A program made the position numbers and the translations under genes. Below are positions 8,902 to 16,161 of a stretch of 64,000 nucleotides of DNA, piece by piece. The DNA is from Chitinophaga varians (GTDB lineage: Bacteria > Bacteroidota > Bacteroidia > Chitinophagales > Chitinophagaceae). Under the pieces are notes generated by a model. It saw only the letters and a list, made by a program, of their open reading frames with translations. It was not told where the DNA came from and did no database searches. Every line of letters begins with the position of its first letter. Positions within the stretch are counted from its first letter, which is position 1. The DNA is taken from contig NZ_JACVFB010000006.1 of NCBI RefSeq assembly GCF_014529945.1, forward strand, positions 496,001 to 560,000, given 5' to 3'.

Positions 8902-9742
8902 CCTCGGCGGCACCAATTTACGCGCCGGTATTGTAAGGGATGGCGTCCTTCAACCGGTTCTTTCGCAGCTGCTGAAGGCCGATGGTACCCGCGATGAAGT
9001 GATGGAACAAATTTTTGGGATAACAGATAAAATCATTCACCGCGATGTGAAGGCCATCGGCATAGGCGTGCCGGGGCTGGTAGATCCTGTCAGCAGAATA
9101 TTACATGATGTGGTGAATATTCCGGCTATCAATGAAACGGACCTTCGGAGCATATTGGAACAACGGTATCAGCTACCGGTGAAAATAGAGAACGATGCCA
9201 ATTGTTTTGCCATGGGAGAATTTCATTTCGGCGCCGCGCAGTCTTACAAGTCTGTTGTCGGGCTGACGATAGGAACGGGACTGGGAGCGGGAATCATCAA
9301 CAACGGAAAGTTGTTGACCGGAAAACGGGGCGGGGCCGGGGAATTCGGCATGATCAGTTATCTCGGTAAAAATATAGAGTACTATGTCAGTGGCCGTTTT
9401 TTTGAACAGGAGTATCAGACAACAGGAGAAGTAGTTTACAGAAGGGCCCTGGAAGGGGACCTTGAAGCGGGCTATATGTATGAAGATTTTGGCAGGCATC
9501 TGGGAGAAGCCATTAAGCTGGTGCTCTATGTATTGGATACGGAATGCATTGTCATTGGCGGGGCTTTAAAGGCAGCATTTCCCTTTTATGCGAGAAGCAT
9601 GTGGGAAACCGTGCGGGGCTTCCCTTTTCAGCGTGCTGTTGCTTCCCTGAAAATAGTAGCTTCTGCGCTGCCAGGCAGCAATATTCTGGGGGCCGCCGCC
9701 TTACATCTGCCGGCAGGCATGAATGGTAAGTTTAACAACTAA
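8882..9742 (+). CDS. ROK-family sugar kinase-like protein lacking the zinc motif
   Basis: A 286-residue protein of the ROK (repressor, ORF, kinase) family, probably phosphorylating a hexose or hexosamine with ATP. The ATP phosphate loop is IGIDLGGTNLRAG (4-16), followed by the acceptor-binding and catalytic motif ENDANCFAMGE and the second phosphate loop GTGLGAGIINNGKL. After GGAGEFG the usual His and the Cys-x-Cys-Gly-x-x-Gly-Cys zinc cluster are missing and replaced by MISYLGKNIEYYVSGRFFEQ, which is unusual. No N-terminal HTH, so it is an enzyme rather than a NagC/XylR-type repressor. Start at 8882 is preferred because it places the DLGGTN loop directly after the start, as in the family; it overlaps nagB by 20 bases. 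Likely feeds the deaminase encoded just before. Confidence 0.85.
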   Translation: MEIIGIDLGGTNLRAGIVRDGVLQPVLSQLLKADGTRDEVMEQIFGITDKIIHRDVKAIGIGVPGLVDPVSRILHDVVNIPAINETDLRSILEQRYQLPVKIENDANCFAMGEFHFGAAQSYKSVVGLTIGTGLGAGIINNGKLLTGKRGGAGEFGMISYLGKNIEYYVSGRFFEQEYQTTGEVVYRRALEGDLEAGYMYEDFGRHLGEAIKLVLYVLDTECIVIGGALKAAFPFYARSMWETVRGFPFQRAVASLKIVASALPGSNILGAAALHLPAGMNGKFNN

Positions 9743-9754
9743 ATATCTTTTGGT

Positions 9755-11443
9755 ATGGCCGATAATAAAGATTTCGACGCGATCGTGGTGGGCAGCGGTA
9801 TCAGTGGAGGATGGGCCGCAAAGGAGCTGTGTGAAAAAGGGCTTAAAACGCTGGTATTGGAGCGTGGCAGAAATGTGGAGCATATAAAGGACTATCCCAC
9901 TGCCAATACGCCGATCTGGGAGTTTAAGCACCGGGGCGCGCTGCCCAAAGCGGTACTGGACGCCAACCCGTTCATCAGCAGAGCGGCCGGATATGATGAT
10001 AGTACCGCTCATTTCTTCGTAAAAGATGCAGATCACCCTTACATTCAGGAGAAACCTTTTGAGTGGATACGCGGCTATCAGGTGGGCGGGAAATCGCTGA
10101 TCTGGGGAAGAGCGTGTGCCCGTTGGAGTGAGATGGACTTCACGGCGCCGCATCGTTATGGGTATGGGATTGAATGGCCCATTGGCTATCAGGACATCGC
10201 GCCCTGGTATAGCCATGTGGAGAAATTCATTGGTGTTTGCGGCAATCGGGAGGGAATAGCGACCATGCCGGATGGGGAGTTCCTGCCAGCGTTTGAATTG
10301 AACTGCGTGGAGCAGCATTTGAAGGATGTGCTGGCCGAAAAGTTTAACCGCCATTATGTGTCCGGCAGGTGGGCGCAGGTAACAAAGCCGCAGGATATCC
10401 ATAAAGAACAACATCGTCAATGCCTGAGCCGCAATCTTTGTATGCGGGGATGCCCGTTTGGCGGGTACTTTAGTTCCAACGCCTCCACGCTGCCCTGGGC
10501 GGAAAAAACAGGCCATCTCACGGTCCGGCCTTTTTCCGTGGTGCATTCCGTGATCTATGACGAGCAGTCGGGCAAAGCCACCGGCGTAAAAGTGATCGAT
10601 GCGCAGACAAAAGAGGAAATCATCTATCATGCAAAAATTATTTTCCTCAACGCATCTGCGTTGAACACCAATCTCATTTTGCTGAATTCCACTTCGCAAC
10701 GTTTTCCCAACGGATTGGGTAATGATAACGGCCTGCTGGGGAAATATATCTGTTTCCATAATTACCGGGCCGGCATGAGCGGCGAGTTTGAAGGCTTTGA
10801 GGATAAATATTATAAAGTGTCGAAACCATCGGAATGTATTATTCCCAATTTCAGAAATGTTTATCAGCAGGATACTGATTTTGTAGGTGGCTATGTGATT
10901 TTCAGCGCTGCCTACCGGGAGAGGCTAAACGATAAAAACATCCCCGCTGCCTTAGGGGCTGAATTTAAAGAAGCCATCAGCAAACCAGGGAAATGGGGCG
11001 CGTATATGTATATGCAGGGAGAAACGGTCCCGAAGGAAAGTAATCATGTGAGGTTGAGTAAAGATAAAAAAGACCAATGGGGAATTCCTTTGCTGATCAC
11101 CGCTGTAGACTATGATGATAACGACGACAGAATGGTGAAGGACTTTATAGAACAGGGCAGGGCCATGCTGGCAGCCGCAGGTGCTAAGAATATTACGGTA
11201 ACCGACAACCATCAGCCGCCGGGGCTGGACATACACGAAATGGGCGGCGTACGCATGGGGAAAGATCCGGCTACTTCACTGTTGAATGAATGGAACCAGT
11301 TACATCATTGCAAAAATGTGTTTGTCACCGACGGCGCCTGTATGACCAGTACCGGCAATCAAAGTCCGTCTATTCTGTATATGTCGTTGACGGCGAGAGC
11401 GGCTAACTATGCGGTGGAGCAATTTAAAAAAGGGGCGTTGTAA
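9755..11443 (+). CDS. GMC-family FAD-dependent oxidoreductase
   Basis: A 562-residue flavoprotein of the glucose-methanol-choline family. The FAD-binding Rossmann motif is AIVVGSGISGGWAAKELCEK near residues 9-28, the second flavin signature is GGKSLIWGRACARW (about 110-123), and the C-terminal part has HEMGGVRMG and a GNQSPSILYMSLTARAA segment with the conserved active-site region. No Tat or Sec signal is evident, although many Bacteroidota relatives act in the periplasm with a small subunit 3; no such subunit gene follows here. It lies 12 bases after the ROK gene and ends the operon. Together with the Gfo/Idh/MocA enzyme it suggests oxidation of a sugar, perhaps to a 3-keto form; that role is inference. 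Confidence 0.88.
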   Translation: MADNKDFDAIVVGSGISGGWAAKELCEKGLKTLVLERGRNVEHIKDYPTANTPIWEFKHRGALPKAVLDANPFISRAAGYDDSTAHFFVKDADHPYIQEKPFEWIRGYQVGGKSLIWGRACARWSEMDFTAPHRYGYGIEWPIGYQDIAPWYSHVEKFIGVCGNREGIATMPDGEFLPAFELNCVEQHLKDVLAEKFNRHYVSGRWAQVTKPQDIHKEQHRQCLSRNLCMRGCPFGGYFSSNASTLPWAEKTGHLTVRPFSVVHSVIYDEQSGKATGVKVIDAQTKEEIIYHAKIIFLNASALNTNLILLNSTSQRFPNGLGNDNGLLGKYICFHNYRAGMSGEFEGFEDKYYKVSKPSECIIPNFRNVYQQDTDFVGGYVIFSAAYRERLNDKNIPAALGAEFKEAISKPGKWGAYMYMQGETVPKESNHVRLSKDKKDQWGIPLLITAVDYDDNDDRMVKDFIEQGRAMLAAAGAKNITVTDNHQPPGLDIHEMGGVRMGKDPATSLLNEWNQLHHCKNVFVTDGACMTSTGNQSPSILYMSLTARAANYAVEQFKKGAL

Positions 11444-11500
11444 AAAGATAACGAGGGGCTGCGCTGGTACGCCTGCATAAATATTTCCTACCTTCATACT

Positions 11501-12352
11501 ATGGATGCGCTGCTGAAAAAGACGTCTTATCCGCCGCCGCTCGCACTACGCCCATATATCGACCGCTTCTGGACCTGCGAAGGTACTTCGGCCACCTATT
11601 CGATGCCTACGATGGCCATGGGTACCGGTGCCGAAATGATCTTCCAGCTCAAAGCGCCGATGACGCTAGTGTCAAAGGAACAGACCCTTCATACGCCGCC
11701 TGCTCATGCGGTTTATTGTGTCCGCCATCAGCATTACAAGGCGATGGTCAATCATGCACATTTTTTTCTGGCTGTCCGTTTCAAAGCGGGGGCGATCAGG
11801 CATTTCTGTCCCGCGCCGGTGGCTGATCTGACGGAGTGTTTTCCGGATATCAATGTACTTTATGGAGATGACGGCAAATGGTTCACCGAAAGGCTGCGCA
11901 ATAACATCAGTATTTCACAGCAACTGGAGCTGACGGGGGACTTCCTGCTTGGGCTGCTCCGCAAACACCACTGTCCGCATGTATTGGTAGATGAAGCGGT
12001 GAGGCAGCTGTATTACAATCGGGAGATACCTGACCTGGTATCTTTCAGTGCCGGCCTGGGAAGCAGCTACCGACAGTTTGAGCGGGTTTTTATGAAGCAT
12101 ATAGGGGTTACGCCCAACGCATTTATGCAGACTGCCCGGTTGAATAACACCCTGAAATACCTACTGTTCCGGGAGGTCCGTGACTACCTGCCGGTGGCAT
12201 TCGATTTCGGATATTATGACCAGTCTCACTTTATAAGGGCTTGCAGGAAATTTTTCGGCGATAAGCCCCGTGCCATCTTATCTCCCGCAAGCCGCGATCA
12301 ACACTTCTACTTATCCTCTTTCAAAGCATCAGGTTCGGACGACAGAAAATAA
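11501..12352 (+). CDS. AraC-family transcriptional regulator
   Basis: A 283-residue regulator. The N-terminal part (PPLALRPYIDRFWTCEG) resembles the DUF6597 sensor region found in many Bacteroidota AraC proteins. The C-terminal third holds the two HTH motifs: one around SFSAGLGSSYRQFERVFMKH and the second around DFGYYDQSHFIRACRKFFGD followed by the PRAIL ending. It begins 57 bases after the GMC gene on the same strand, so it may be co-transcribed or independent. Its last 46 bases overlap the 3' end of the convergent ABM-domain gene. Target genes cannot be read from the sequence. Confidence 0.88.
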   Translation: MDALLKKTSYPPPLALRPYIDRFWTCEGTSATYSMPTMAMGTGAEMIFQLKAPMTLVSKEQTLHTPPAHAVYCVRHQHYKAMVNHAHFFLAVRFKAGAIRHFCPAPVADLTECFPDINVLYGDDGKWFTERLRNNISISQQLELTGDFLLGLLRKHHCPHVLVDEAVRQLYYNREIPDLVSFSAGLGSSYRQFERVFMKHIGVTPNAFMQTARLNNTLKYLLFREVRDYLPVAFDFGYYDQSHFIRACRKFFGDKPRAILSPASRDQHFYLSSFKASGSDDRK

Positions 12353-12795
12353 ACCTTCAGGTCCTTCGATTTCCACCCTTCCATTTTTTTGACGAAGTCC
12401 GCCAGATAAGACTGCGCGAAATGATATTTAAGGCCTGCCTGGTCCCGGTAGTGTTCTATCAGCGTAAACGCGCCTTCTTCTCCCGGCTCAGGGTACCAGG
12501 TGTATTGGATACAGCCTGGTTCTTTTCTGGTCTGTGCCGCCAGTTCTTCCAGTGCCCGGCGGAAGGCATCCATCGATTCGGGCCGGATATACAGTTTGGC
12601 GATAACGAATTTTTCCGTAGCGGTAATGGTGTTCATCAGGTGAAGTTTGTTAGCGGATGTTTTTCCGGTACGGGCGATAGATATATTCCGGTCTTCAGCA
12701 GCTGGTTTGTCCGGCTGCGTTGACGGACAGCTGAAGGCTGGAATTGACAATACGATACAGGCAAGCTGCCATAGCAACATCTTGATGCGGTTCAT
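12307..12795 (-). CDS. Antibiotic biosynthesis monooxygenase (ABM)-domain lipoprotein
   Basis: A 162-residue protein with an N-terminal lipoprotein signal (IPAFSC, Cys at residue 23) and, from about residue 60, an ABM/YgiN-like ferredoxin-fold domain: FVIAKLYIRPESMDAFRRAL, EPGCIQYTWY and the HYRDQAGLKYHFAQSYLADF segment. ABM proteins are small dimers that oxidise quinones or aromatic substrates, or simply bind them. A lipid-anchored version exported from the cytoplasm is less usual than the bare cytosolic form. It converges on the AraC gene and overlaps its 3' end by 46 bases, so full transcription of one would produce antisense RNA to the other. Confidence 0.8.
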   Translation of the reverse strand: MNRIKMLLWQLACIVLSIPAFSCPSTQPDKPAAEDRNISIARTGKTSANKLHLMNTITATEKFVIAKLYIRPESMDAFRRALEELAAQTRKEPGCIQYTWYPEPGEEGAFTLIEHYRDQAGLKYHFAQSYLADFVKKMEGWKSKDLKVYFLSSEPDALKEDK

Positions 12796-12980
12796 AACGA
12801 CTGGTTATTGATGAAATGATACTGCGAAACTAGGGCTCGTTGTGCTGGTAAAATTGGATAAATCTGCCAACCTCCTTCGACTTCACATAGCGGTCACGTT
12901 TCAGTGGGATAACTTTCCATTTCAACCCCTGATTTGGCTGTTTGGATCATTTAGTTAAAAAAAGAAGGCATGGGATAGGA

Positions 12981-12988
12981 TAAGTTTG
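12981..12988 (+). promoter_or_regulatory. Bacteroidota -7 promoter element
   Basis: TAAGTTTG is a perfect TAnnTTTG match 38 bases before the ATG at 13027. Transcription would start near 12995. No convincing -33 TTG box at the normal spacing. Confidence 0.4.
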
Positions 12989-13026
12989 CATTGTTCTGTT
13001 TTAGTTACCCTTTTAAAACTAAAAAG

Positions 13027-13440
13027 ATGATTAAAGTATTAGCGCTGGCATGTATTGCATTGGTTTGTCTGGCTGTTACCGTCAGAGCGCAGCGATCAGA
13101 AAGGCTGCATAAGGCCACAGCAAGTGCCTTTATACAGGTTTTTAAGGTGTCCAGTGTGGATGCCTCTGACAGGGGCGGTTTATTGGAAGCAACGGAGTCG
13201 TTAGGACGGGAAATACGCATGACCATCACGGACAATACATTGAGGCTGGATATCTCAGAGGAAAACAAACCATACATTTTCAAGAAGTTATCAGACACCA
13301 CTTACTATCTGACAGACCACTATCTCACTTACAGGTTGTCATTGGCGAAAGTGCCGGGGATGAGCAGTTTTATTTTGGTTAAGTACAACAGGAAAGGCAA
13401 TGAATCCGCATGGCAAAGTTTGACGGCCCGGAAACTTTAG
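13027..13440 (+). CDS. Small secreted protein of unknown function
   Basis: A 137-residue protein with a clear Sec signal peptide (MIKVLALACIALVCLAVTVRAQ, cleaved after AQ). The mature part is short and mostly beta in character (LRLDISEENKPYIFKKLSD, TYYLTDHYLTYRLSLA). I do not recognise the family. The ATG at 13027 is chosen over an upstream in-frame TTG at 12991 because it begins the signal peptide and lies at a normal distance from the -7 element at 12981. Single gene, followed by a hairpin terminator shared with the convergent neighbour. Confidence 0.7.
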   Translation: MIKVLALACIALVCLAVTVRAQRSERLHKATASAFIQVFKVSSVDASDRGGLLEATESLGREIRMTITDNTLRLDISEENKPYIFKKLSDTTYYLTDHYLTYRLSLAKVPGMSSFILVKYNRKGNESAWQSLTARKL

Positions 13441-13488
13441 CATAGGTGCATTGGGAAATGTGGACCAGGTGGTTGGTTGTTTAATGGT

Positions 13489-13519
13489 AATCCCCGGCGG
13501 AGCTATTCGGCCGGGGATT
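13489..13519. terminator. Bidirectional hairpin terminator
   Basis: AATCCCCGGC at 13489-13498 pairs perfectly with GCCGGGGATT at 13510-13519 (10 bp, 11-base loop), followed by a T-rich stretch. It lies between convergent genes and overlaps the stop codon region of the minus-strand gene ending at 13503. Confidence 0.65.
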
Positions 13520-13775
13520 TTATGTCTTTTTTGCGCGTGAAAAAACGTTTGGTGGCCGCTTTGATCTTACCCCAATATTCCTTGCCCAGCAAGGCGATGG
13601 TAATAATGAAAATACCTTCGTTGATAACCGCTACCGTGGTAATGACGGCCACCTTATACGGAAAATGGAAAAAGGGAAGTATCGGGACGGCGATCCAACC
13701 TAATACCACTATTCCCAGTAACAGCAATCCCGTTTTTTTCCTGATGTTGCGTTTCTCCTGTGACATAATAACCAT
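13503..13775 (-). CDS. Small two-helix membrane protein, transporter-suffix-like
   Basis: A 90-residue protein with two transmembrane segments (GLLLLGIVVLGWIAVPILPF and VAVITTVAVINEGIFIITIA) followed by a basic tail beginning LLGKEYWGKIKAATKRFFTR. The layout and the LGKEYWGKIK motif after helix 2 resemble the family annotated as transporter suffix domain proteins, whose role is unknown. An internal ATG at 13766 is also possible. Single gene converging on the secreted protein upstream. Confidence 0.6.
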   Translation of the reverse strand: MVIMSQEKRNIRKKTGLLLLGIVVLGWIAVPILPFFHFPYKVAVITTVAVINEGIFIITIALLGKEYWGKIKAATKRFFTRKKDIKSPAE

Positions 13776-14079
13776 GTTTAAATCAGTTTGACATCCTACC
13801 CTGCTTTTGAGAGAGGTGTTGGTTTGCTCTCATTGTTTCGGTTTACAAATTTATCCCCGGCATGTCCTCTATGCGGACCATTCGTGCCGAAGCTGCCATA
13901 ACAGGCGTTGAAACGTTCATTTGCAGGGGCCAGTCAAAGTCACGTCAGCAGGGCCTTTAACAGAAGTTTAACAGCCGCTGTGGCCAAAGCAGATAGGAAG
14001 ATCCGGTGACCGGATGTTTTACTGTCATACGGCGGTTATTTCCGACCGGATATTCACTCACTTGACTAAAAACAGTTTT
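13776..14079. other. Intergenic region with an 11-base-period direct repeat
   Basis: About 300 bases without a supported gene between divergent small genes. TTTAACAG occurs twice, at 13956-13963 and 13967-13974, an 11-base period on one face of the helix, 106 bases before the ATG at 14080. It could be a regulator site. Nothing else stands out. Confidence 0.3.
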
Positions 14080-14286
14080 ATGAAGTACAGGGTATTTTTT
14101 GCAGCCATGCTGGCAACGGCAGTAACCATGATAACAGCAGCCGGAGCAATGGCACAGCATGCACCATCCAAAGAACAGCGTAAACAGGTTGATACCGCCC
14201 GGAAAGATAACCGGCATGCAGTGGTGCCGGTAGGAAAAGGTACGCCTAAGGCTGATACCGCCCGTAAACCGGTTAAAAAGCACTAG
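14080..14286 (+). CDS. Small basic secreted protein
   Basis: A 68-residue protein with a signal peptide (MKYRVFFAAMLATAVTMITA, likely cleaved after AMAQ) and a mature part of about 44 residues rich in Lys, Arg and Asp, with the short repeat VDTARKDN / ADTARKPV. No family recognised. ATG at 14080 is chosen because the 22 residues upstream in the frame are not signal-like. It precedes the ECF sigma gene by 240 bases; no functional link can be shown. Confidence 0.55.
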   Translation: MKYRVFFAAMLATAVTMITAAGAMAQHAPSKEQRKQVDTARKDNRHAVVPVGKGTPKADTARKPVKKH

Positions 14287-14526
14287 TGCAGCTTGATATG
14301 GTTTGTGCACCACGTGGTCTCCCGCAATTGCAGGGGACCTTTCGTGTATGGCGGACAGCAGCCCGCCGGAAAAGAATCAAAAAATTAATGATGGGCATTA
14401 GAGGGATACATGGGGACATTCCGTCTTCTGTATACGAAAACACGGAAACCGGTGATAACCAATTCCGGGATACCCCTTATAGCCATATCAGAGGTACTGT
14501 ATTATATTTTATAAAATTTATCACTT

Positions 14527-15072
14527 GTGCGTGAAGACGGTCTCTACAAACAGTTTCGGCTGGGATTTGAAAAATTTTATAACCCGCTTTGTCTGTATGC
14601 GAACAGTTTCGTGAAGGAACACAGCGTGTGCGAAGATATTGTACAAGAGGTGTTCGTGAGGATCTGGGAAACCCGGAAAGACCTGGTACAGTCCGATAAC
14701 CTGAGATTTTATCTGTTCACGGCGGTGCGTAATAACTGTCTTACTCACCTTAGCAAAGAACAACGCATGCCTGTATACAGCCTGTCCGACATAGATCTGG
14801 AAGATGATGATACGGCTGATGTTACACCTGCCGGGGATGAAACACTGAATTATCATGCCTTGCTGGGGCAGGGGATAGAACAGCTTCCGCCTAAATGCAA
14901 GGAGGTATTTCTCCTGTGCCGTCTGGGGGAGCTGAGCAACCAGCAGGTGGCCGACAGTCTTGGTATTTCCGTTAAAACAGTTAATAACCAGTTATGGAAA
15001 GCATTAAAAATGCTCAGGGCTTTTGTGAAGAATACGGGAGTAGTGCTGTTAATTTTTTTATGGACAGCATAG
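14527..15072 (+). CDS. RNA polymerase ECF-type sigma-70 factor
   Basis: A 181-residue extracytoplasmic-function sigma factor. Region 2 is visible as NPLCLYANSFVKEHSVCEDI followed by VQEVFVRIWE; region 4 as LPPKCKEVFLLCRLGELSNQ with the HTH QVADSLGISVKTVNNQLWKA. The start is uncertain: GTG at 14527 is the only good in-frame start and leaves region 2 close to the N-terminus. A 12-base palindrome ATTTTATAAAAT lies at 14506-14517 just upstream. Followed 44 bases later by a FecR anti-sigma gene and then a TonB receptor with an STN domain, the standard cell-surface signalling arrangement: substrate binding at the receptor frees this sigma factor. Confidence 0.93.
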   Translation: MREDGLYKQFRLGFEKFYNPLCLYANSFVKEHSVCEDIVQEVFVRIWETRKDLVQSDNLRFYLFTAVRNNCLTHLSKEQRMPVYSLSDIDLEDDDTADVTPAGDETLNYHALLGQGIEQLPPKCKEVFLLCRLGELSNQQVADSLGISVKTVNNQLWKALKMLRAFVKNTGVVLLIFLWTA

Positions 15073-15116
15073 GAAAATCCGATATGATTTTGTTTTCTAA
15101 GTAGGAGAGGGAAAAT

Positions 15117-16118
15117 ATGATGGAACTACCTGATAACATAAAAGCAATTATTGTAAACAGGATCCGGGGAGTCATCTCACCGGAAGAAGAACAGATGCTG
15201 CGGGAATGGGAGCGTGAATATGCTGTTGAAGAGGAGGCGCTGGACAGCTATGATAAGATATGGACAGAAAGCAGCAACATTATCAGCCAGTCGCATTTTG
15301 ATACGGCGAAAGGCTGGCAGCGTCTGGACCAGCGACTGAAAGGCGCCGGGATGGTGGAAGAGCCGGTAGTCCGTAAGGTAGGGCTGCGGAGATATTGGGG
15401 AGCAGCCGCCGCTGCCGCAGCGGCCATGGTCATTATCATAGCAGGATACTGGATGTTCTTCCGCTCAGCAGAACCGCAGCAGATCACGTGGTCCAAAGTG
15501 GTGACCGCAGATGCCACCAATAAGTATTTACGGCTGCCCGACAGCACGTTGGTGTTGCTGCGAAAAGGAGCTACGATCACTTATTCCACCACTTTCGGAG
15601 AAAGCGACAGGCTGATAACACTCACCGGTGATGCCTTCTTCGATGTGGCGGCAAAGGAGAACATACCTTTCCGCATACAAACGGAAAGAGCCATGGTAAA
15701 AGTACTGGGCACTTCGTTTGTAGTGAACGCCACCCCCGGTGGGGATCGTGTGGTGGTGGTCACCGGAAAGGTACTGTTGACAGATAAAGCCAGACCCGAA
15801 AACAAGTGCATCGTTTCGGCCAAAGAGCAGGTGTCTTTTGCAGGAGATAGTTTTGAAAAGAAAAATGTAAACGATTCAAACTACCTCGCATGGCAAACCG
15901 GTATACTACGGTTTACCAACACTCCGCTGAAAGAAGTAGTGAAAGAGCTCTCGACCTATTATGGTACCGCTGTTAATGTGAATGATACGTTGAAAGCAGG
16001 ATCGGTAAAGGTAACAGCCAGTTTCCGGGAACAGCCGCTGAATGAGGTGCTGGAGGAAATCACCGTCATCACCGGACTGCGTTATCGTAAACAGCAGGAC
16101 AGTATTATTATTTATTGA
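15117..16118 (+). CDS. FecR-family anti-sigma factor
   Basis: A 333-residue inner membrane protein. The N-terminal cytoplasmic part (about 1-95, ISPEEEQMLREWERE) would bind the sigma factor; one transmembrane helix follows (AAAAAAAMVIIIAGYWMFF, about 98-118, in an Ala-rich run). The periplasmic FecR domain has LPDSTLVLLRKGATITYSTT and GDAFFDVAAKENIPFRIQTE, and the C-terminal DUF4974-like STN-interacting part has LKEVVKELSTYYGTAVNV and LNEVLEEITVITGLRYRKQQ. Second gene of the sigma/FecR/TonB run. Confidence 0.93.
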   Translation: MMELPDNIKAIIVNRIRGVISPEEEQMLREWEREYAVEEEALDSYDKIWTESSNIISQSHFDTAKGWQRLDQRLKGAGMVEEPVVRKVGLRRYWGAAAAAAAAMVIIIAGYWMFFRSAEPQQITWSKVVTADATNKYLRLPDSTLVLLRKGATITYSTTFGESDRLITLTGDAFFDVAAKENIPFRIQTERAMVKVLGTSFVVNATPGGDRVVVVTGKVLLTDKARPENKCIVSAKEQVSFAGDSFEKKNVNDSNYLAWQTGILRFTNTPLKEVVKELSTYYGTAVNVNDTLKAGSVKVTASFREQPLNEVLEEITVITGLRYRKQQDSIIIY

Positions 16119-16161
16119 TCTTCCTGTAAAAAGGATAGAAAAAGCCAGTAATTTAAACTAA

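Noticed and set aside
9701-10759. 352-codon open frame on the minus strand across the GMC gene
   Set aside because: Shadow of the high-GC GMC gene; no domain or start context.
14286-14534. 82-codon frame between the small secreted protein and the sigma gene
   Set aside because: No signal, fold or family features and it overlaps the sigma start; left as intergenic.
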